A DNA stretch of 64,000 nt from an actinobacterium SCGC AAA015-D07 (GTDB taxonomy: Bacteria; Actinomycetota; Acidimicrobiia; Actinomarinales; Actinomarinaceae): contig ARQR01000001.1 in the NCBI GenBank assembly GCA_000384495.1, positions 54,551 through 118,550 of the forward strand. The letters are read 5' to 3'. The notes under the pieces are model-generated. The model saw only the letters and a program-made list of their open reading frames with translations, was not told the DNA's origin and did no database searches. This document shows, piece after piece, positions 45,588-54,596 of the stretch. The translations under genes and the position numbers were made by a program. Numbering within the stretch: the first letter of the stretch is position 1; each line of letters starts with the position of its first letter.

Positions 45588-46796
45588 TTATGCTTCAATA
45601 AATTCTTTGTGTAATGAGTCTATAGCTTTTTGCATATCATCCTTGTTAACAACACATGAAATTCTTATCGGTGATGTTGAAATCATTGCAATATTGATTT
45701 TATTCTCTCCAAGTATTGAAAACATTTTCGAAGCTATTCCAGACTCAGCTTTCATACCAGCACCAATTAAAGAAACCCTTGCAATATTTGGATCTGAATC
45801 TGCTCCTTCTGCTTCGAGCTCAGTTGATAAATTTTCTAATATATTTTCAACTTCGGACTTTTGCTCTGTTGGTGCAGTAAAACTAATATCCGTTTTTGAT
45901 TCTTTTGAAACGTTTTGAACAATCATATCTACAATTACACCATTTTCTGAAAGAGGTCCAAAAACTTTTCCAGCAATGCCTGGCTGATCTGGAACTCCAA
46001 ATAGTGTAAATTTGATCTCTTTATCGTTGTGAGTGACTCCACTTACAATTGCTTGTTCCATTACTTTGTCCTTTACAATTGTGCCAGAACCTTCGCTAAA
46101 GGTAGGTTTTACAATTATTGGTACATTATACCTTCTACCAAATTCTACAGACCTAGCCATTAAAACCCTTGCACCTGATGAAGCCATTTCCAACATTTCA
46201 TCGTATGTTATCTCTTCAATTAATTTGGCTTTTGTAACTATTCTTGGGTCTGCTGTAAATACCCCCTCAACATCTGTATAAATCTCACATTTTTCTGCAC
46301 CAAGTGCTGCAGCTAACGCAACTGCTGTAGCATCAGATCCTCCTCTTCCAAGTGTTGTAATCTCTTTAGTCTCTTTGTTTACTCCTTGAAAACCAGCAAC
46401 TATTACTATCTTTCCTTCATTAATGCCCTCTTTAACTCTTTCACCAGAAATATTTTCGATCTCCGCCATTCCATGTCTTGACGTTGTAGTTATTCCTGCC
46501 TGTGAACCTGTTAAAGAAAAGGATTCATAACCAAGATTATTTAAATGCATTGCTAATAGTGACATTGTTATTCTCTCTCCTGCCGACAACAACATATCCA
46601 TTTCTCTGGGGGAGGGTGTATCGGATAGTTCATTAGCTAGATCAATTAACTCATCCGTACTTGAACCCATAGCAGATACAACTATTACAACCTCGTTTCC
46701 TTTTGATTTACAATCAATTATTTTTTGTGCAACAATTTTTAGTGTTTCGGGATTTTCAACACTAGTTCCACCAAATTTTTGTACTATTAAATTCAT
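45588..46796 (-). CDS. lysC: Aspartate kinase
   Basis: LysC phosphorylates aspartate. The 402-residue protein has the KFGGTSV start, the TLGRGGSDATAVALAA kinase site and two C-terminal ACT domains (about residues 260-400) for feedback control by lysine or threonine. Of two in-frame ATGs, 46,796 is preferred: TAGAAT lies 7 nt upstream and the kinase starts right there. First gene of lysC-asd-acyltransferase. Confidence 0.95.
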   Translation of the reverse strand: MNLIVQKFGGTSVENPETLKIVAQKIIDCKSKGNEVVIVVSAMGSSTDELIDLANELSDTPSPREMDMLLSAGERITMSLLAMHLNNLGYESFSLTGSQAGITTTSRHGMAEIENISGERVKEGINEGKIVIVAGFQGVNKETKEITTLGRGGSDATAVALAAALGAEKCEIYTDVEGVFTADPRIVTKAKLIEEITYDEMLEMASSGARVLMARSVEFGRRYNVPIIVKPTFSEGSGTIVKDKVMEQAIVSGVTHNDKEIKFTLFGVPDQPGIAGKVFGPLSENGVIVDMIVQNVSKESKTDISFTAPTEQKSEVENILENLSTELEAEGADSDPNIARVSLIGAGMKAESGIASKMFSILGENKINIAMISTSPIRISCVVNKDDMQKAIDSLHKEFIEA

Positions 46797-46803
46797 CTGA
46801 AAC

Positions 46804-46809
46804 ATTCTA
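46804..46809 (-). promoter_or_regulatory. -10 hexamer TAGAAT, leaderless promoter of lysC
   Basis: TAGAAT on the minus strand ends 7 nt before the ATG at 46,796. Confidence 0.5.
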
Positions 46810-46839
46810 ATGAGTTTATTAAAGATTTAACAGACCTAG

Positions 46840-46845
46840 TATTCT
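46840..46845 (+). promoter_or_regulatory. -10 hexamer TATTCT, leaderless promoter of the PHP gene
   Basis: TATTCT ends 7 nt before the ATG at 46,853. It faces the lysC promoter across about 30 bases. Confidence 0.5.
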
Positions 46846-46852
46846 AGATTTA

Positions 46853-47731
46853 ATGAGCATTGATCTCCATATTCATTCATCTAATTCTGACGGAACTGAC
46901 AAAATTGAAGATATATTGAATATTGCAATAGAACAACAACTACAGGCTATATCAATAACTGATCACGAGTTTTTGTCAGAGGTTGAAAACACTAATTTAA
47001 TTGAAATAATTCCAGGGGTTGAAATGAGTGTTAGTTGGTATGACTTAGAGCTAGAAAATCCATTTGCGGGAATTCATTTACTTATTTATTTTTTAAAAAA
47101 AGATACCCCTATATATGAGTTGCTTTCAAAAATTAGAATTGAAAAGAAAAATAGAAATTATGAAATATTGGAAAAACTAAAAAAAGTAGGTGTAGAAATT
47201 GAAAGAAAAGAATTGGATGATCTTGAAACAAAAGTACCGGGTCGTCCTCATATTGCTAATTTGATGAAATCAAAGGGGTACGTAACTTCACTAAATGAAG
47301 CATTTAAAGAATACTTAGGAAATGGTAAAGTTGGTGATTCTAGAATTCACCAAAACCCAATTGAGGAAGTCATTGATTGTGCGAAAGAATCTAAATGTTT
47401 GGTTTTTCTTGCACACCCTCACACACTTATGAGTAATAAAGACTACTCTTTTTCAAAAAACTGGTATGACTCTGCATTTGTAGATCGATTAGGGTCATTG
47501 AAAAATCTCGGTATTCATGGAGTTGAGACATATTATTCAAGCTACTCCAAAACAACTTCAAGCACATTGAGTGAGATTGTAAACAATATGAATTTATTAA
47601 AAAGTGGTGGTTCTGATTATCACGGTGACAATAAACCTGACATAAATATAGGATTTGGTTATGAGAGTAATAAATTAAATATTTCTTATGAACTACTTGA
47701 GCTTATGAAAGAAAAGCATGCAGAATTATAA
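46853..47731 (+). CDS. PHP-domain phosphoesterase (TrpH/RNase AM type)
   Basis: A 292-residue PHP metalloenzyme. The metal ligands are in DLHIHSSNSDGTD, SITDHEFLSEVE, PGVEMSV, FLAHPHTL and SGGSDYHGDN. E. coli RNase AM (TrpH) of this family trims RNA 5' ends; others are nucleoside bisphosphate phosphatases. It overlaps murJ by 14 bases, so the two are likely co-expressed. Confidence 0.82.
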   Translation: MSIDLHIHSSNSDGTDKIEDILNIAIEQQLQAISITDHEFLSEVENTNLIEIIPGVEMSVSWYDLELENPFAGIHLLIYFLKKDTPIYELLSKIRIEKKNRNYEILEKLKKVGVEIERKELDDLETKVPGRPHIANLMKSKGYVTSLNEAFKEYLGNGKVGDSRIHQNPIEEVIDCAKESKCLVFLAHPHTLMSNKDYSFSKNWYDSAFVDRLGSLKNLGIHGVETYYSSYSKTTSSTLSEIVNNMNLLKSGGSDYHGDNKPDINIGFGYESNKLNISYELLELMKEKHAEL

Positions 47732-49211
47732 AAAATTAATTGGTCCAATATCAATAATTTCTTTAGCTTATTTAATGAGTAGAATTTTTGGGTTTGTTAG
47801 AGAAATTTTATTGGCAAATTGGACTGGGATATCTAATGCATCAGATACTTTGGATTTAGCTTTTGTAATTCCTGATTTTTTATTTTATCTATCAGCCGGA
47901 GGCTATCTTGCAATAACATTAATACCTCTTCTCTCAAGGTTTGAAAAAGAAGATGACGATAAGCTAAATAGTTATTTCCTTTCACTGCTAAATGGCTTAA
48001 CGGTTATATTTTTAAGTATTTCTATTCTTGGTTTTATTTTTAGATATGAAATAGCAGATATCTTTGGAGTGGTAAACCAAGAGCTTTTTGTTAAAGTTTT
48101 TACTCCAATTATTTTTAGTCAAGTTTTTTTCTTTTCGGGTGCAATTATGATGGCATATCAGTATTTTAAAAATGAATTTAAATACGCTGCTATAGCTCCA
48201 GTAATTTATAATTTGTCAATTATCTTATTTGGCTGGATTTATTCTTCAACTCCAGAAGCTACAGTTTACGGATTTGCACTAGGTGGTTTGATCGGTTCCT
48301 TTTTGGGTCATATAGTAATTCAATTAATTGGATTAAGAAGTGTTGGTCTGAGTTATAAATTTATAAAACCAAAAGCAATGTTTTTAAGTCAATATTTTAA
48401 AGTATCACTTCCTTTGATTGTTGGCCAATCAATTGCAGTCATGGATGAACAATTATTCAGAATATTTGGATCTTTTCTTAGCATAGGAGCAATTGCCTCT
48501 TTTAGATACGCTAGGAGAATAGCAATTTTACCTGTGGGAGTTTTAGCCCAAGCTGTAGGTGTTGCAAGTTTTCCAACTTTATCTAACTTATTTGTTAACA
48601 AAAAGTTTGAAGAGCTTAGAGAATTAATCCGTCGCCAAGTCTCTATTTTATTTTTTCTAAATGTAGCTATAGTTTTGTTTTTTTTCTTTGGTAGCGATGA
48701 GGTAGTGAGTATTGTTTACGAACGTGGTGAGTTTACTAGTAATGATGCCCAACGTGTAAGTTCAATTATGTCAGTTGTATCATTTGCTATCTTACCTTGG
48801 TCGATCAATCAGATCGTAACTAGATCTTTTTATGTTCAAAGTAAATATTGGTATCCAGTTTTGATAGGTACTTCAGCAACAGTTTTGTCAACTCTACTTG
48901 TGTTAAGTAGTACAAATAAGTCGGAATCGAACTATGCAGTTTTAATTGTTATACCTCTTTTCTTATATTCAATGGTGTTGCTTTTTACATTAAAAATAGG
49001 AAATGAAAAAATTCTAAATAGGGATTTAGCAATTGACTTGAGTATTTCAACATTAATTGGGAGTGTAGTCTTTACATTTATCAGATTTTTATCTGTTAGT
49101 GGAAATTCGAACATTATGAATTTATTGATTTACCTAACAATTATTGCTTTGGCGTTTATTGTGTCTCTTAATGTAATTAAAATGAAATACATAAAGGTTA
49201 GAAAAGAATAA
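47718..49211 (+). CDS. murJ: Lipid II flippase MurJ
   Basis: A 497-residue protein with about 14 membrane helices. The start SLAYLMSRIFGFVREILLANWTG and the region AYRFP-like RYARRIAILPVGVLAQAVG are MurJ/MVF landmarks. It moves lipid-linked peptidoglycan precursors to the outer face. The 3' end shares TAATG with the next small gene. Confidence 0.9.
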   Translation: MQNYKKLIGPISIISLAYLMSRIFGFVREILLANWTGISNASDTLDLAFVIPDFLFYLSAGGYLAITLIPLLSRFEKEDDDKLNSYFLSLLNGLTVIFLSISILGFIFRYEIADIFGVVNQELFVKVFTPIIFSQVFFFSGAIMMAYQYFKNEFKYAAIAPVIYNLSIILFGWIYSSTPEATVYGFALGGLIGSFLGHIVIQLIGLRSVGLSYKFIKPKAMFLSQYFKVSLPLIVGQSIAVMDEQLFRIFGSFLSIGAIASFRYARRIAILPVGVLAQAVGVASFPTLSNLFVNKKFEELRELIRRQVSILFFLNVAIVLFFFFGSDEVVSIVYERGEFTSNDAQRVSSIMSVVSFAILPWSINQIVTRSFYVQSKYWYPVLIGTSATVLSTLLVLSSTNKSESNYAVLIVIPLFLYSMVLLFTLKIGNEKILNRDLAIDLSISTLIGSVVFTFIRFLSVSGNSNIMNLLIYLTIIALAFIVSLNVIKMKYIKVRKE

Positions 49212-49552
49212 TGCAAAAATTTCCACTAAAAAAAGGTCTCTCAGGCGCAGACGAGCTACATGAAGAAATTAACGAATACATAAATGTGCTAATGGGTCAT
49301 ATTAATCCACCTATAACTGATGGTGTTGATACTTTATTTGAGGTGAGCAGTACTTATCTTGCCAGGGCAAAAGAGATTGAAATTAAATTACTAGAAAGAG
49401 AAAGAAATGGTGATGTTCCTTCAGGTGATGCACTTAAAAAATTTAGAACCGGGGAACTAAGAAGTTTTATTGAATTATGTAAAAGTGCCCAAAATCAAGG
49501 ATCAAGAAGAATAACAATGGCTTTAAGTGAATTAAATCTAAAAGATAATTAA
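49211..49552 (+). CDS. Conserved hypothetical helical protein
   Basis: A 113-residue soluble protein, mostly helical by composition, with a moderately basic N-terminus (QKFPLKKGLSGADEL) and charged middle segment (RAKEIEIKLLERERNGD). I do not recognise a family. The TAATG overlap ties its translation to murJ, so a link with cell-wall growth is possible. Its stop shares TTAA with dnaX. Confidence 0.55.
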   Translation: MQKFPLKKGLSGADELHEEINEYINVLMGHINPPITDGVDTLFEVSSTYLARAKEIEIKLLERERNGDVPSGDALKKFRTGELRSFIELCKSAQNQGSRRITMALSELNLKDN

Positions 49553-51078
49553 CTTAAATCCTCAACATCAAAAATTTCTTGGGCCGCTGATATGCCACCC
49601 TCTTCTTTTGTATTAATTGTTTCGCTAATTTCTATATTTACTAAAGCTTCAATGCCCATGAGTTTTGCTACTTCTGATTTAATCAGATCAATTATCTCCG
49701 TACTTTTTTTTAATTCATCAAAAAGAAATTCATTATTTTTATCAACATAAAGGGTTACAACATTATCTTCATTCACTTCAGGTTTCACTGCCGTTAAATA
49801 GGAAAATTTTCTTGCTGATAAAGTTTCTTTCAGCGAGTTCAAAATTTTTGGCCAGTAAACATCGAAATCTTCAAGTGATTGTTTATTTTTACTTTTTACC
49901 TTTTTTTCTTTAGGGTTAGATTCATCTTTTGGTTTCTCATCAGCTAGTATTTTTTCTTCTGGTTTAGTATCTTCATCAACACTTCTTGATAAACTAGTTT
50001 GTCCTTCTAAAAGATCAAGTCGGTAACCAATAGATTTTACATCAAAGCCAAATTCTGGCTTAATCAATTTCATCATGAATAATTCAAGTTTTAAATGTTG
50101 AGAATTTGATGATGGTAAGTTTGAATTAATTTCATCAATCAAATCAAGTATACGAACCAGTTGTTTTGCTGATATTTTTTCATTTGCTTTTTCTAAATTC
50201 TTTTTAAAATCTTCAGTTAAAGATTCGAGTTTTTTATCATCTGGTAAATACTTAAGATAAAATAAATTCCGAAAAAATTCTGATATTGAATTTGAAATAT
50301 CGGTTGGTTGCAAACCTTTAGCATAAGCTTCTCTGATGACATTTAAAATTTTACCTGTATCCTGAAACTCGATAGATTCAATTATTTCTTGTATCTCTTC
50401 AGAGCCCAATTTACCAACTAAGCTAAATATATTTTCAACAGTTACTTTTTCTCCAAATGTATTATCTGCTTGCTCAAATAAATTTATTGCATCTCTCAAA
50501 GATCCGTCTGAATAAGTTGCAATAGTTTGAAGAATGTCTTTATTGAAATTAATATTTTCTTTTTTTGAAATTTTTTGTAGTACCTTAATTATTTCTGCTT
50601 CAGAAATTTTTTTAAATACAACTTGTGTTGTCCTGCTTCTTATGGTTTCAATCACTCTATCTGGCTCAGTTGTTGCAAGTATAAAAATTACGTGTTCAGG
50701 TGGTTCTTCTAGTGTCTTAAGAAATGCATTTGACGCTGCATTCGACAACATATGAACTTCATCCAAAATAAATATTCTCTTTTTTCCAGGAGAAGTTGCA
50801 ATAAAATTTACACTTTCATTCATATCCCGTATGTCATCCACCTTATTATGAGAGGCTGCATCAATTTCAGATACGTCAAACACCGGATCACAACCAAGTT
50901 CTTTTGCAATTATGCGTGCAAGAGAAGTCTTCCCCACACCTTTTGGTCCTGAAAATAGGTAAGCATGGCCAATTTTTTCATCCGATATTTGGGAGGAAAT
51001 TAAAGAAACCGCCTCATCTTGTCCGACCATCTCTTTTAGATTTGCGGGTCTATATTTTCTATATAATGCTTGTTCCAT
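49549..51078 (-). CDS. dnaX: DNA polymerase III gamma/tau subunit lacking the zinc module
   Basis: The clamp-loader ATPase, 509 residues. Walker A GPKGVGKTSLARI, Walker B ILDEVHML and sensor motifs (LATTEPDRVIETIRSR) are complete, and a Glu/Lys-rich linker leads to a tau-like C-terminal domain. Between LGCDP and SEIDAAS the usual stretch of about 22 residues with three zinc-binding cysteines (CGxCxxC) is missing. No frameshift is seen, so this is a real compact form. No ffs (SRP RNA) gene was recognised next to it. Confidence 0.9.
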   Translation of the reverse strand: MEQALYRKYRPANLKEMVGQDEAVSLISSQISDEKIGHAYLFSGPKGVGKTSLARIIAKELGCDPVFDVSEIDAASHNKVDDIRDMNESVNFIATSPGKKRIFILDEVHMLSNAASNAFLKTLEEPPEHVIFILATTEPDRVIETIRSRTTQVVFKKISEAEIIKVLQKISKKENINFNKDILQTIATYSDGSLRDAINLFEQADNTFGEKVTVENIFSLVGKLGSEEIQEIIESIEFQDTGKILNVIREAYAKGLQPTDISNSISEFFRNLFYLKYLPDDKKLESLTEDFKKNLEKANEKISAKQLVRILDLIDEINSNLPSSNSQHLKLELFMMKLIKPEFGFDVKSIGYRLDLLEGQTSLSRSVDEDTKPEEKILADEKPKDESNPKEKKVKSKNKQSLEDFDVYWPKILNSLKETLSARKFSYLTAVKPEVNEDNVVTLYVDKNNEFLFDELKKSTEIIDLIKSEVAKLMGIEALVNIEISETINTKEEGGISAAQEIFDVEDLS

Positions 51079-51124
51079 ATATGTAAATGCTAATAGGTTA
51101 CCCTTCTATAGTGCACTGAAGAAT

Positions 51125-51130
51125 TAAACT
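51125..51130 (+). promoter_or_regulatory. -10 hexamer TAAACT, leaderless promoter of the nucleotidase gene
   Basis: TAAACT ends 7 nt before the ATG at 51,138. Confidence 0.5.
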
Positions 51131-51137
51131 TAGTCAA

Positions 51138-51683
51138 ATGAGAATCGGAGTTGATTTAGACGGTGTTGTTGCAAACTTCACAAAAGGCTGGACTGAATTG
51201 TATGAAAAAGAATTTGGTAAAAAAATATTAGAGGAAGAGATAACTGAATGGGGCCTTTCTAAACCTTTAACACACTTTCAGGAGGAAATAGATTTCTGGA
51301 AATGGGCTAAAGATATCGACGGCTCATCCATTTTTAGAAATCTTGAACTTTACGAAAATGCTGTGGATGTTTTATATGAGCTTTCAAAAAATGGTCATGA
51401 GGTAGTAATTATTTCCTCTAAGCCATGGTGGTCAATACATGATACTTTGATGTGGCTTGGGGAAAATAAGATACCAACAAAAGAAATACATTTTATTGAG
51501 GAAAAGTGGAAGATAGATTGTGACGTTTACATAGATGATGCTCCATATCAGCTTGATAGTTATGTAAAAAACAGGAAAGATAAAACAATTATTAGATTCG
51601 TAAGATTATATAACGATCCTGTCGAAGGCGTTCACGATTTAAATGATTGGAATGATTTAATCGCTTTATTAAATTCCATTTAA
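51138..51683 (+). CDS. 5'(3')-deoxyribonucleotidase-like HAD phosphatase
   Basis: A 181-residue HAD-superfamily protein of the NT5C type. The nucleophile motif is GVDLDGVVANF, motif II is VVIISSKPWW, and DCDVYIDDAPYQL supplies the acidic residues. It would dephosphorylate deoxynucleoside monophosphates; the adjacent dgt makes a small dNTP pool-control pair. Confidence 0.78.
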   Translation: MRIGVDLDGVVANFTKGWTELYEKEFGKKILEEEITEWGLSKPLTHFQEEIDFWKWAKDIDGSSIFRNLELYENAVDVLYELSKNGHEVVIISSKPWWSIHDTLMWLGENKIPTKEIHFIEEKWKIDCDVYIDDAPYQLDSYVKNRKDKTIIRFVRLYNDPVEGVHDLNDWNDLIALLNSI

Positions 51684-51687
51684 GAAT

Positions 51688-51693
51688 TAATCT
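51688..51693 (+). promoter_or_regulatory. -10 hexamer TAATCT, leaderless promoter of dgt
   Basis: TAATCT ends 6 nt before the GTG at 51,700 and supports this non-ATG start. Confidence 0.5.
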
Positions 51694-51699
51694 AAAATT

Positions 51700-52677
51700 G
51701 TGAATGATTCTTTCATACTTAGAGATAGAAAATGGAGAGAGACAAACGAACGTGTTACTTTATCTTCGTACGCAATGTTATCTGAAGAATCAAAAGGTCG
51801 TTTTGAAAAAGAAGATCAAGATCCTTTTAGGACTGTTTTTGAAAGAGATAGGGATAGAATTATACACTCAAAAACATTTAGAAGATTAAAACACAAAACT
51901 CAAGTATTTATCAATCCGGATGGCGATCATTTTATAACAAGAATGACTCACACGCTAAACGTAACTCAAATTGGTAGATCTATCGCAAAAACTTTAGGCC
52001 TAAATCCAGATTTAACTGAAGCTATTTGTTTAGGGCATGACGTAGGACATTCTCCTTTTGGACACACTGGTGAGGAAGTTTTGAACGATATGCTTGATGG
52101 TGGTTGGAGCCATTCTGAAAATTCTGTAAAAATGCTCTCAATCATTGAACCTTTAAATCTCACAAAAGAAACTATTAATGGAATAGAAAAACATCCATGG
52201 AAATATGAAGAACCTCCCTTTACTAATGAAGGCTTAATTTGTAGATACGCCGATAGGATTGCATATCTTTCACACGATGTTGAAGATGCAATAAGAGCTG
52301 GTGTGTTAAATGAAAGTGAAATACCAAAAAGCATTACTTCTGAACTTGGTAGTCCAGGTAAAACTTGGATAAATTCACTTATTTCAGGGATTTTTAAAGC
52401 GTCGTCTGAAGGTAACCTTCGTATGGATGATGAGATTTTGAATATTATGAACAATTTAAGAGAGTTTATGTTTGAAAAAGTATATCTCAGAGATGAAACA
52501 AAAAAGGAGAGAGCAGAAGCTAAAAAAGTTGTTGAAAAACTAGTTTCCAATTTTACGAATAATCCAAACTTACTACCTGAGCAATACAGGACTGCTCAAT
52601 CAGAACTTGAAAATGCCGTAGACTACGTTGCTGGTATGACGGATAGATTTGCCCTGAAGGAATTTAGCAAGTTATAA
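51700..52677 (+). CDS. dgt: Deoxyguanosinetriphosphate triphosphohydrolase-like protein
   Basis: A 325-residue HD-domain dNTPase that removes triphosphate from dGTP or related nucleotides. FRRLKHKTQVF, GDHFITRMTHT, GHDVGHSPFGHTGEEVL and RYADRIAYLSHDVEDA hold the HD metal ligands. GTG start. It lies next to the nucleotidase. The stop directly abuts the convergent isomerase stop. Confidence 0.9.
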   Translation: MNDSFILRDRKWRETNERVTLSSYAMLSEESKGRFEKEDQDPFRTVFERDRDRIIHSKTFRRLKHKTQVFINPDGDHFITRMTHTLNVTQIGRSIAKTLGLNPDLTEAICLGHDVGHSPFGHTGEEVLNDMLDGGWSHSENSVKMLSIIEPLNLTKETINGIEKHPWKYEEPPFTNEGLICRYADRIAYLSHDVEDAIRAGVLNESEIPKSITSELGSPGKTWINSLISGIFKASSEGNLRMDDEILNIMNNLREFMFEKVYLRDETKKERAEAKKVVEKLVSNFTNNPNLLPEQYRTAQSELENAVDYVAGMTDRFALKEFSKL

Positions 52678-53493
52678 CTATTGTCCCTTAAACTTAGGAT
52701 CTCTCTTTTCCATTCTTGCAAAAATTCCTTCTTTCAAGTCTTCAGAACTCAGGAATGAAGTACTCCACATTCTTACAAGATCTAGCGACTGATCAGATGT
52801 TAACTCCTCACCTTTATCAAGGATCATTTTTACACCTCTCATAACTAATGGTGAGTTTGATGCAATCTCGTTTGCTAATTCCATAGCACCATTAATAAGT
52901 TCTTCATGGGTGTCAAAAATATGATTTACAAATCCAATCTCTTTTGCATATTCACCATCAAAAGTTTTGCCAGTGTATGCTAGTTCTCTTAGTAGACCCT
53001 TTGATATGATTTTAGGCATTCTTTGTAAAGCCCCAACATCGGCTACTAATCCAAGCTTTGATTCACCAATTGAAAATTTAGCATCTTTTGTTGAAAGCCT
53101 AATATCACAAGATGCTACTAAATTTGTGGCACCTCCAATACTAAATCCTTGAATTGCCGCTATTGTTGGTTTTTGTGTTTTTGCAACAGCCGTGATAGCG
53201 TCTTGAAATTTTTTTGTAACCTCCATAATTTCAATTCTTTCTTTCGCATTAGTTTTTAAATCTTCATTTAGATCAAATGCTTCTACAAGTAAATTTATGT
53301 CTATACCTGCAGAAAACGTATCTCCTTTCGCTGCAATAAGAATTACTCTTACCTCGTCACTCTCATCTAATTCTTTTACTAATTCTGGAAGTCCAAACCA
53401 TAGTTCATCGTTTAAGGCATTTTTTTTCTCAGGACGATTTAGCCAAACAATCCCAATATTGTCTTTTACTTCTGAAAATATTTTTTTATCCAT
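52678..53493 (-). CDS. Enoyl-CoA hydratase/isomerase, dienoyl-CoA isomerase (ECH1)-like
   Basis: A 271-residue crotonase-fold enzyme. FSAGIDINLL and IQGFSIGGA form the oxyanion hole. The segment ESKLGLVADVGALQRMP closely follows the ECH1 pattern that supplies the acidic residues of delta3,5-delta2,4-dienoyl-CoA isomerase, which handles odd double bonds in unsaturated fatty acids. General enoyl-CoA hydratase activity cannot be excluded. With the dehydrogenase at 2.5 kb it suggests fatty-acid oxidation. Confidence 0.82.
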   Translation of the reverse strand: MDKKIFSEVKDNIGIVWLNRPEKKNALNDELWFGLPELVKELDESDEVRVILIAAKGDTFSAGIDINLLVEAFDLNEDLKTNAKERIEIMEVTKKFQDAITAVAKTQKPTIAAIQGFSIGGATNLVASCDIRLSTKDAKFSIGESKLGLVADVGALQRMPKIISKGLLRELAYTGKTFDGEYAKEIGFVNHIFDTHEELINGAMELANEIASNSPLVMRGVKMILDKGEELTSDQSLDLVRMWSTSFLSSEDLKEGIFARMEKRDPKFKGQ

Positions 53494-53515
53494 ACTTACC
53501 TAACTTCTATCTTAC

Positions 53516-53521
53516 TAAAAT
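53516..53521 (+). promoter_or_regulatory. -10 hexamer TAAAAT, leaderless promoter of the nitroreductase
   Basis: TAAAAT ends 6 nt before the ATG at 53,528, inside a 34-base gap between divergent genes. Confidence 0.55.
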
Positions 53522-53527
53522 AACAAA

Positions 53528-54187
53528 ATGGATGTATTTGAAGCTCTCTATACAACGAGGGCAATGCGAAGGGTAAAAGAAGATCCTATCCCCGATGAAA
53601 TTATAAAATCAATGATTGATTCAGCAATTCGTGCACCAAGTGGTTCAAACAGACAAGACTGGAGATTTGTGGCTGTAACAGACCAAGAAGTGAGAACTCA
53701 GTTAGCTGATATCTATAAAGAAACCTGGGACTACTACGTTAAATCTTTCTACAATAATTCGTCTGATTTAGGTGCTTCAAATTTAAAAGACAAAGAACAA
53801 ATTGATACTGTTCGAAGAATTAGTAATTCTGCAAGCTGGTTAGCTGAGAACTATGAAAAAGTACCCCTTTTGGTTTTAGTTTTTTCAAGAAATGATCCAA
53901 CTGGTTCATCAATTTATCCTGCAATATGGAGTTTGATGCTTGCTGCAAGAGGTCATGGAATAGGAACATGCCTAACAACAGTAATGAGTTTTAAGACAGA
54001 AGAAGTTTATAAAATTCTTGATATTCCAGCAGATAAAGGATGGACCTTAAATGCGACTATTACTGCAGGATACCCTTTAGGGAAATGGGGAGTTGCAACA
54101 AGAAAGCCTGTAGAGGAAGTTACTTATTTAAATAAATGGGGTGAATCACCAGATTGGAATTTAAATGAACCCCTTTGGAATTACTAG
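53528..54187 (+). CDS. Nitroreductase-family flavoprotein
   Basis: A 219-residue FMN oxidoreductase. Typical motifs are TTRAMRRVKEDPIPDEI, RAPSGSNRQDWRFVAV near the flavin phosphate, and MLAARGHGIGTCLTT. It would reduce a quinone, nitro compound or other acceptor with NAD(P)H. Substrate unknown; no operon partner. Confidence 0.82.
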   Translation: MDVFEALYTTRAMRRVKEDPIPDEIIKSMIDSAIRAPSGSNRQDWRFVAVTDQEVRTQLADIYKETWDYYVKSFYNNSSDLGASNLKDKEQIDTVRRISNSASWLAENYEKVPLLVLVFSRNDPTGSSIYPAIWSLMLAARGHGIGTCLTTVMSFKTEEVYKILDIPADKGWTLNATITAGYPLGKWGVATRKPVEEVTYLNKWGESPDWNLNEPLWNY

Positions 54188-54203
54188 ATAAGTAATTTTT
54201 TAG

Positions 54204-54277
<74 letters not shown>

Positions 54278-54278
54278 T

Positions 54279-54370
<92 letters not shown>

Positions 54371-54377
54371 AAGCTTG

Positions 54378-54463
54378 CGGAGGGAGTGGGATTCGAACCC
54401 ACGGTATGGAATACATACATTAGTTTTCAAGACTAACGCCTTCGTCCGCTCGGCCATCCCTCC
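54378..54463 (-). tRNA. tRNA-Ser(TGA)
   Basis: Minus strand, 86 bases, acceptor GGAGGGA/TCCCTCC, anticodon loop CTTGAAA (anticodon TGA), long variable arm and GGTTCGAAT T-loop. Reads UCA and related serine codons. Confidence 0.95.
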
Positions 54464-54480
54464 AAACTAAAATCTTTTTG

Positions 54481-54569
54481 CGGAGGGAGAGGGATTCGAA
54501 CCCTCGAAGGGGATAAACCCTTACACGCTTTCCAAGCGTGCGCACTAGGCCAGACTATGCGATCCCTCC
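54481..54569 (-). tRNA. tRNA-Ser(GGA)
   Basis: Minus strand, 89 bases, acceptor GGAGGGA/TCCCTCC, anticodon stem CACGC/GCGTG around TTGGAAA (anticodon GGA), long variable arm. Its first 17 bases equal those of the tRNA-Ser(CGA) on the other strand across tadA. Confidence 0.95.
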
Positions 54570-54596
54570 ATGAAAAGACCTAAAGTATTAGTTTAA

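Noticed and set aside
51966..52550. A 194-codon minus-strand frame inside dgt
   Set aside because: It mirrors conserved HD-domain sequence and is not supported by start signals.
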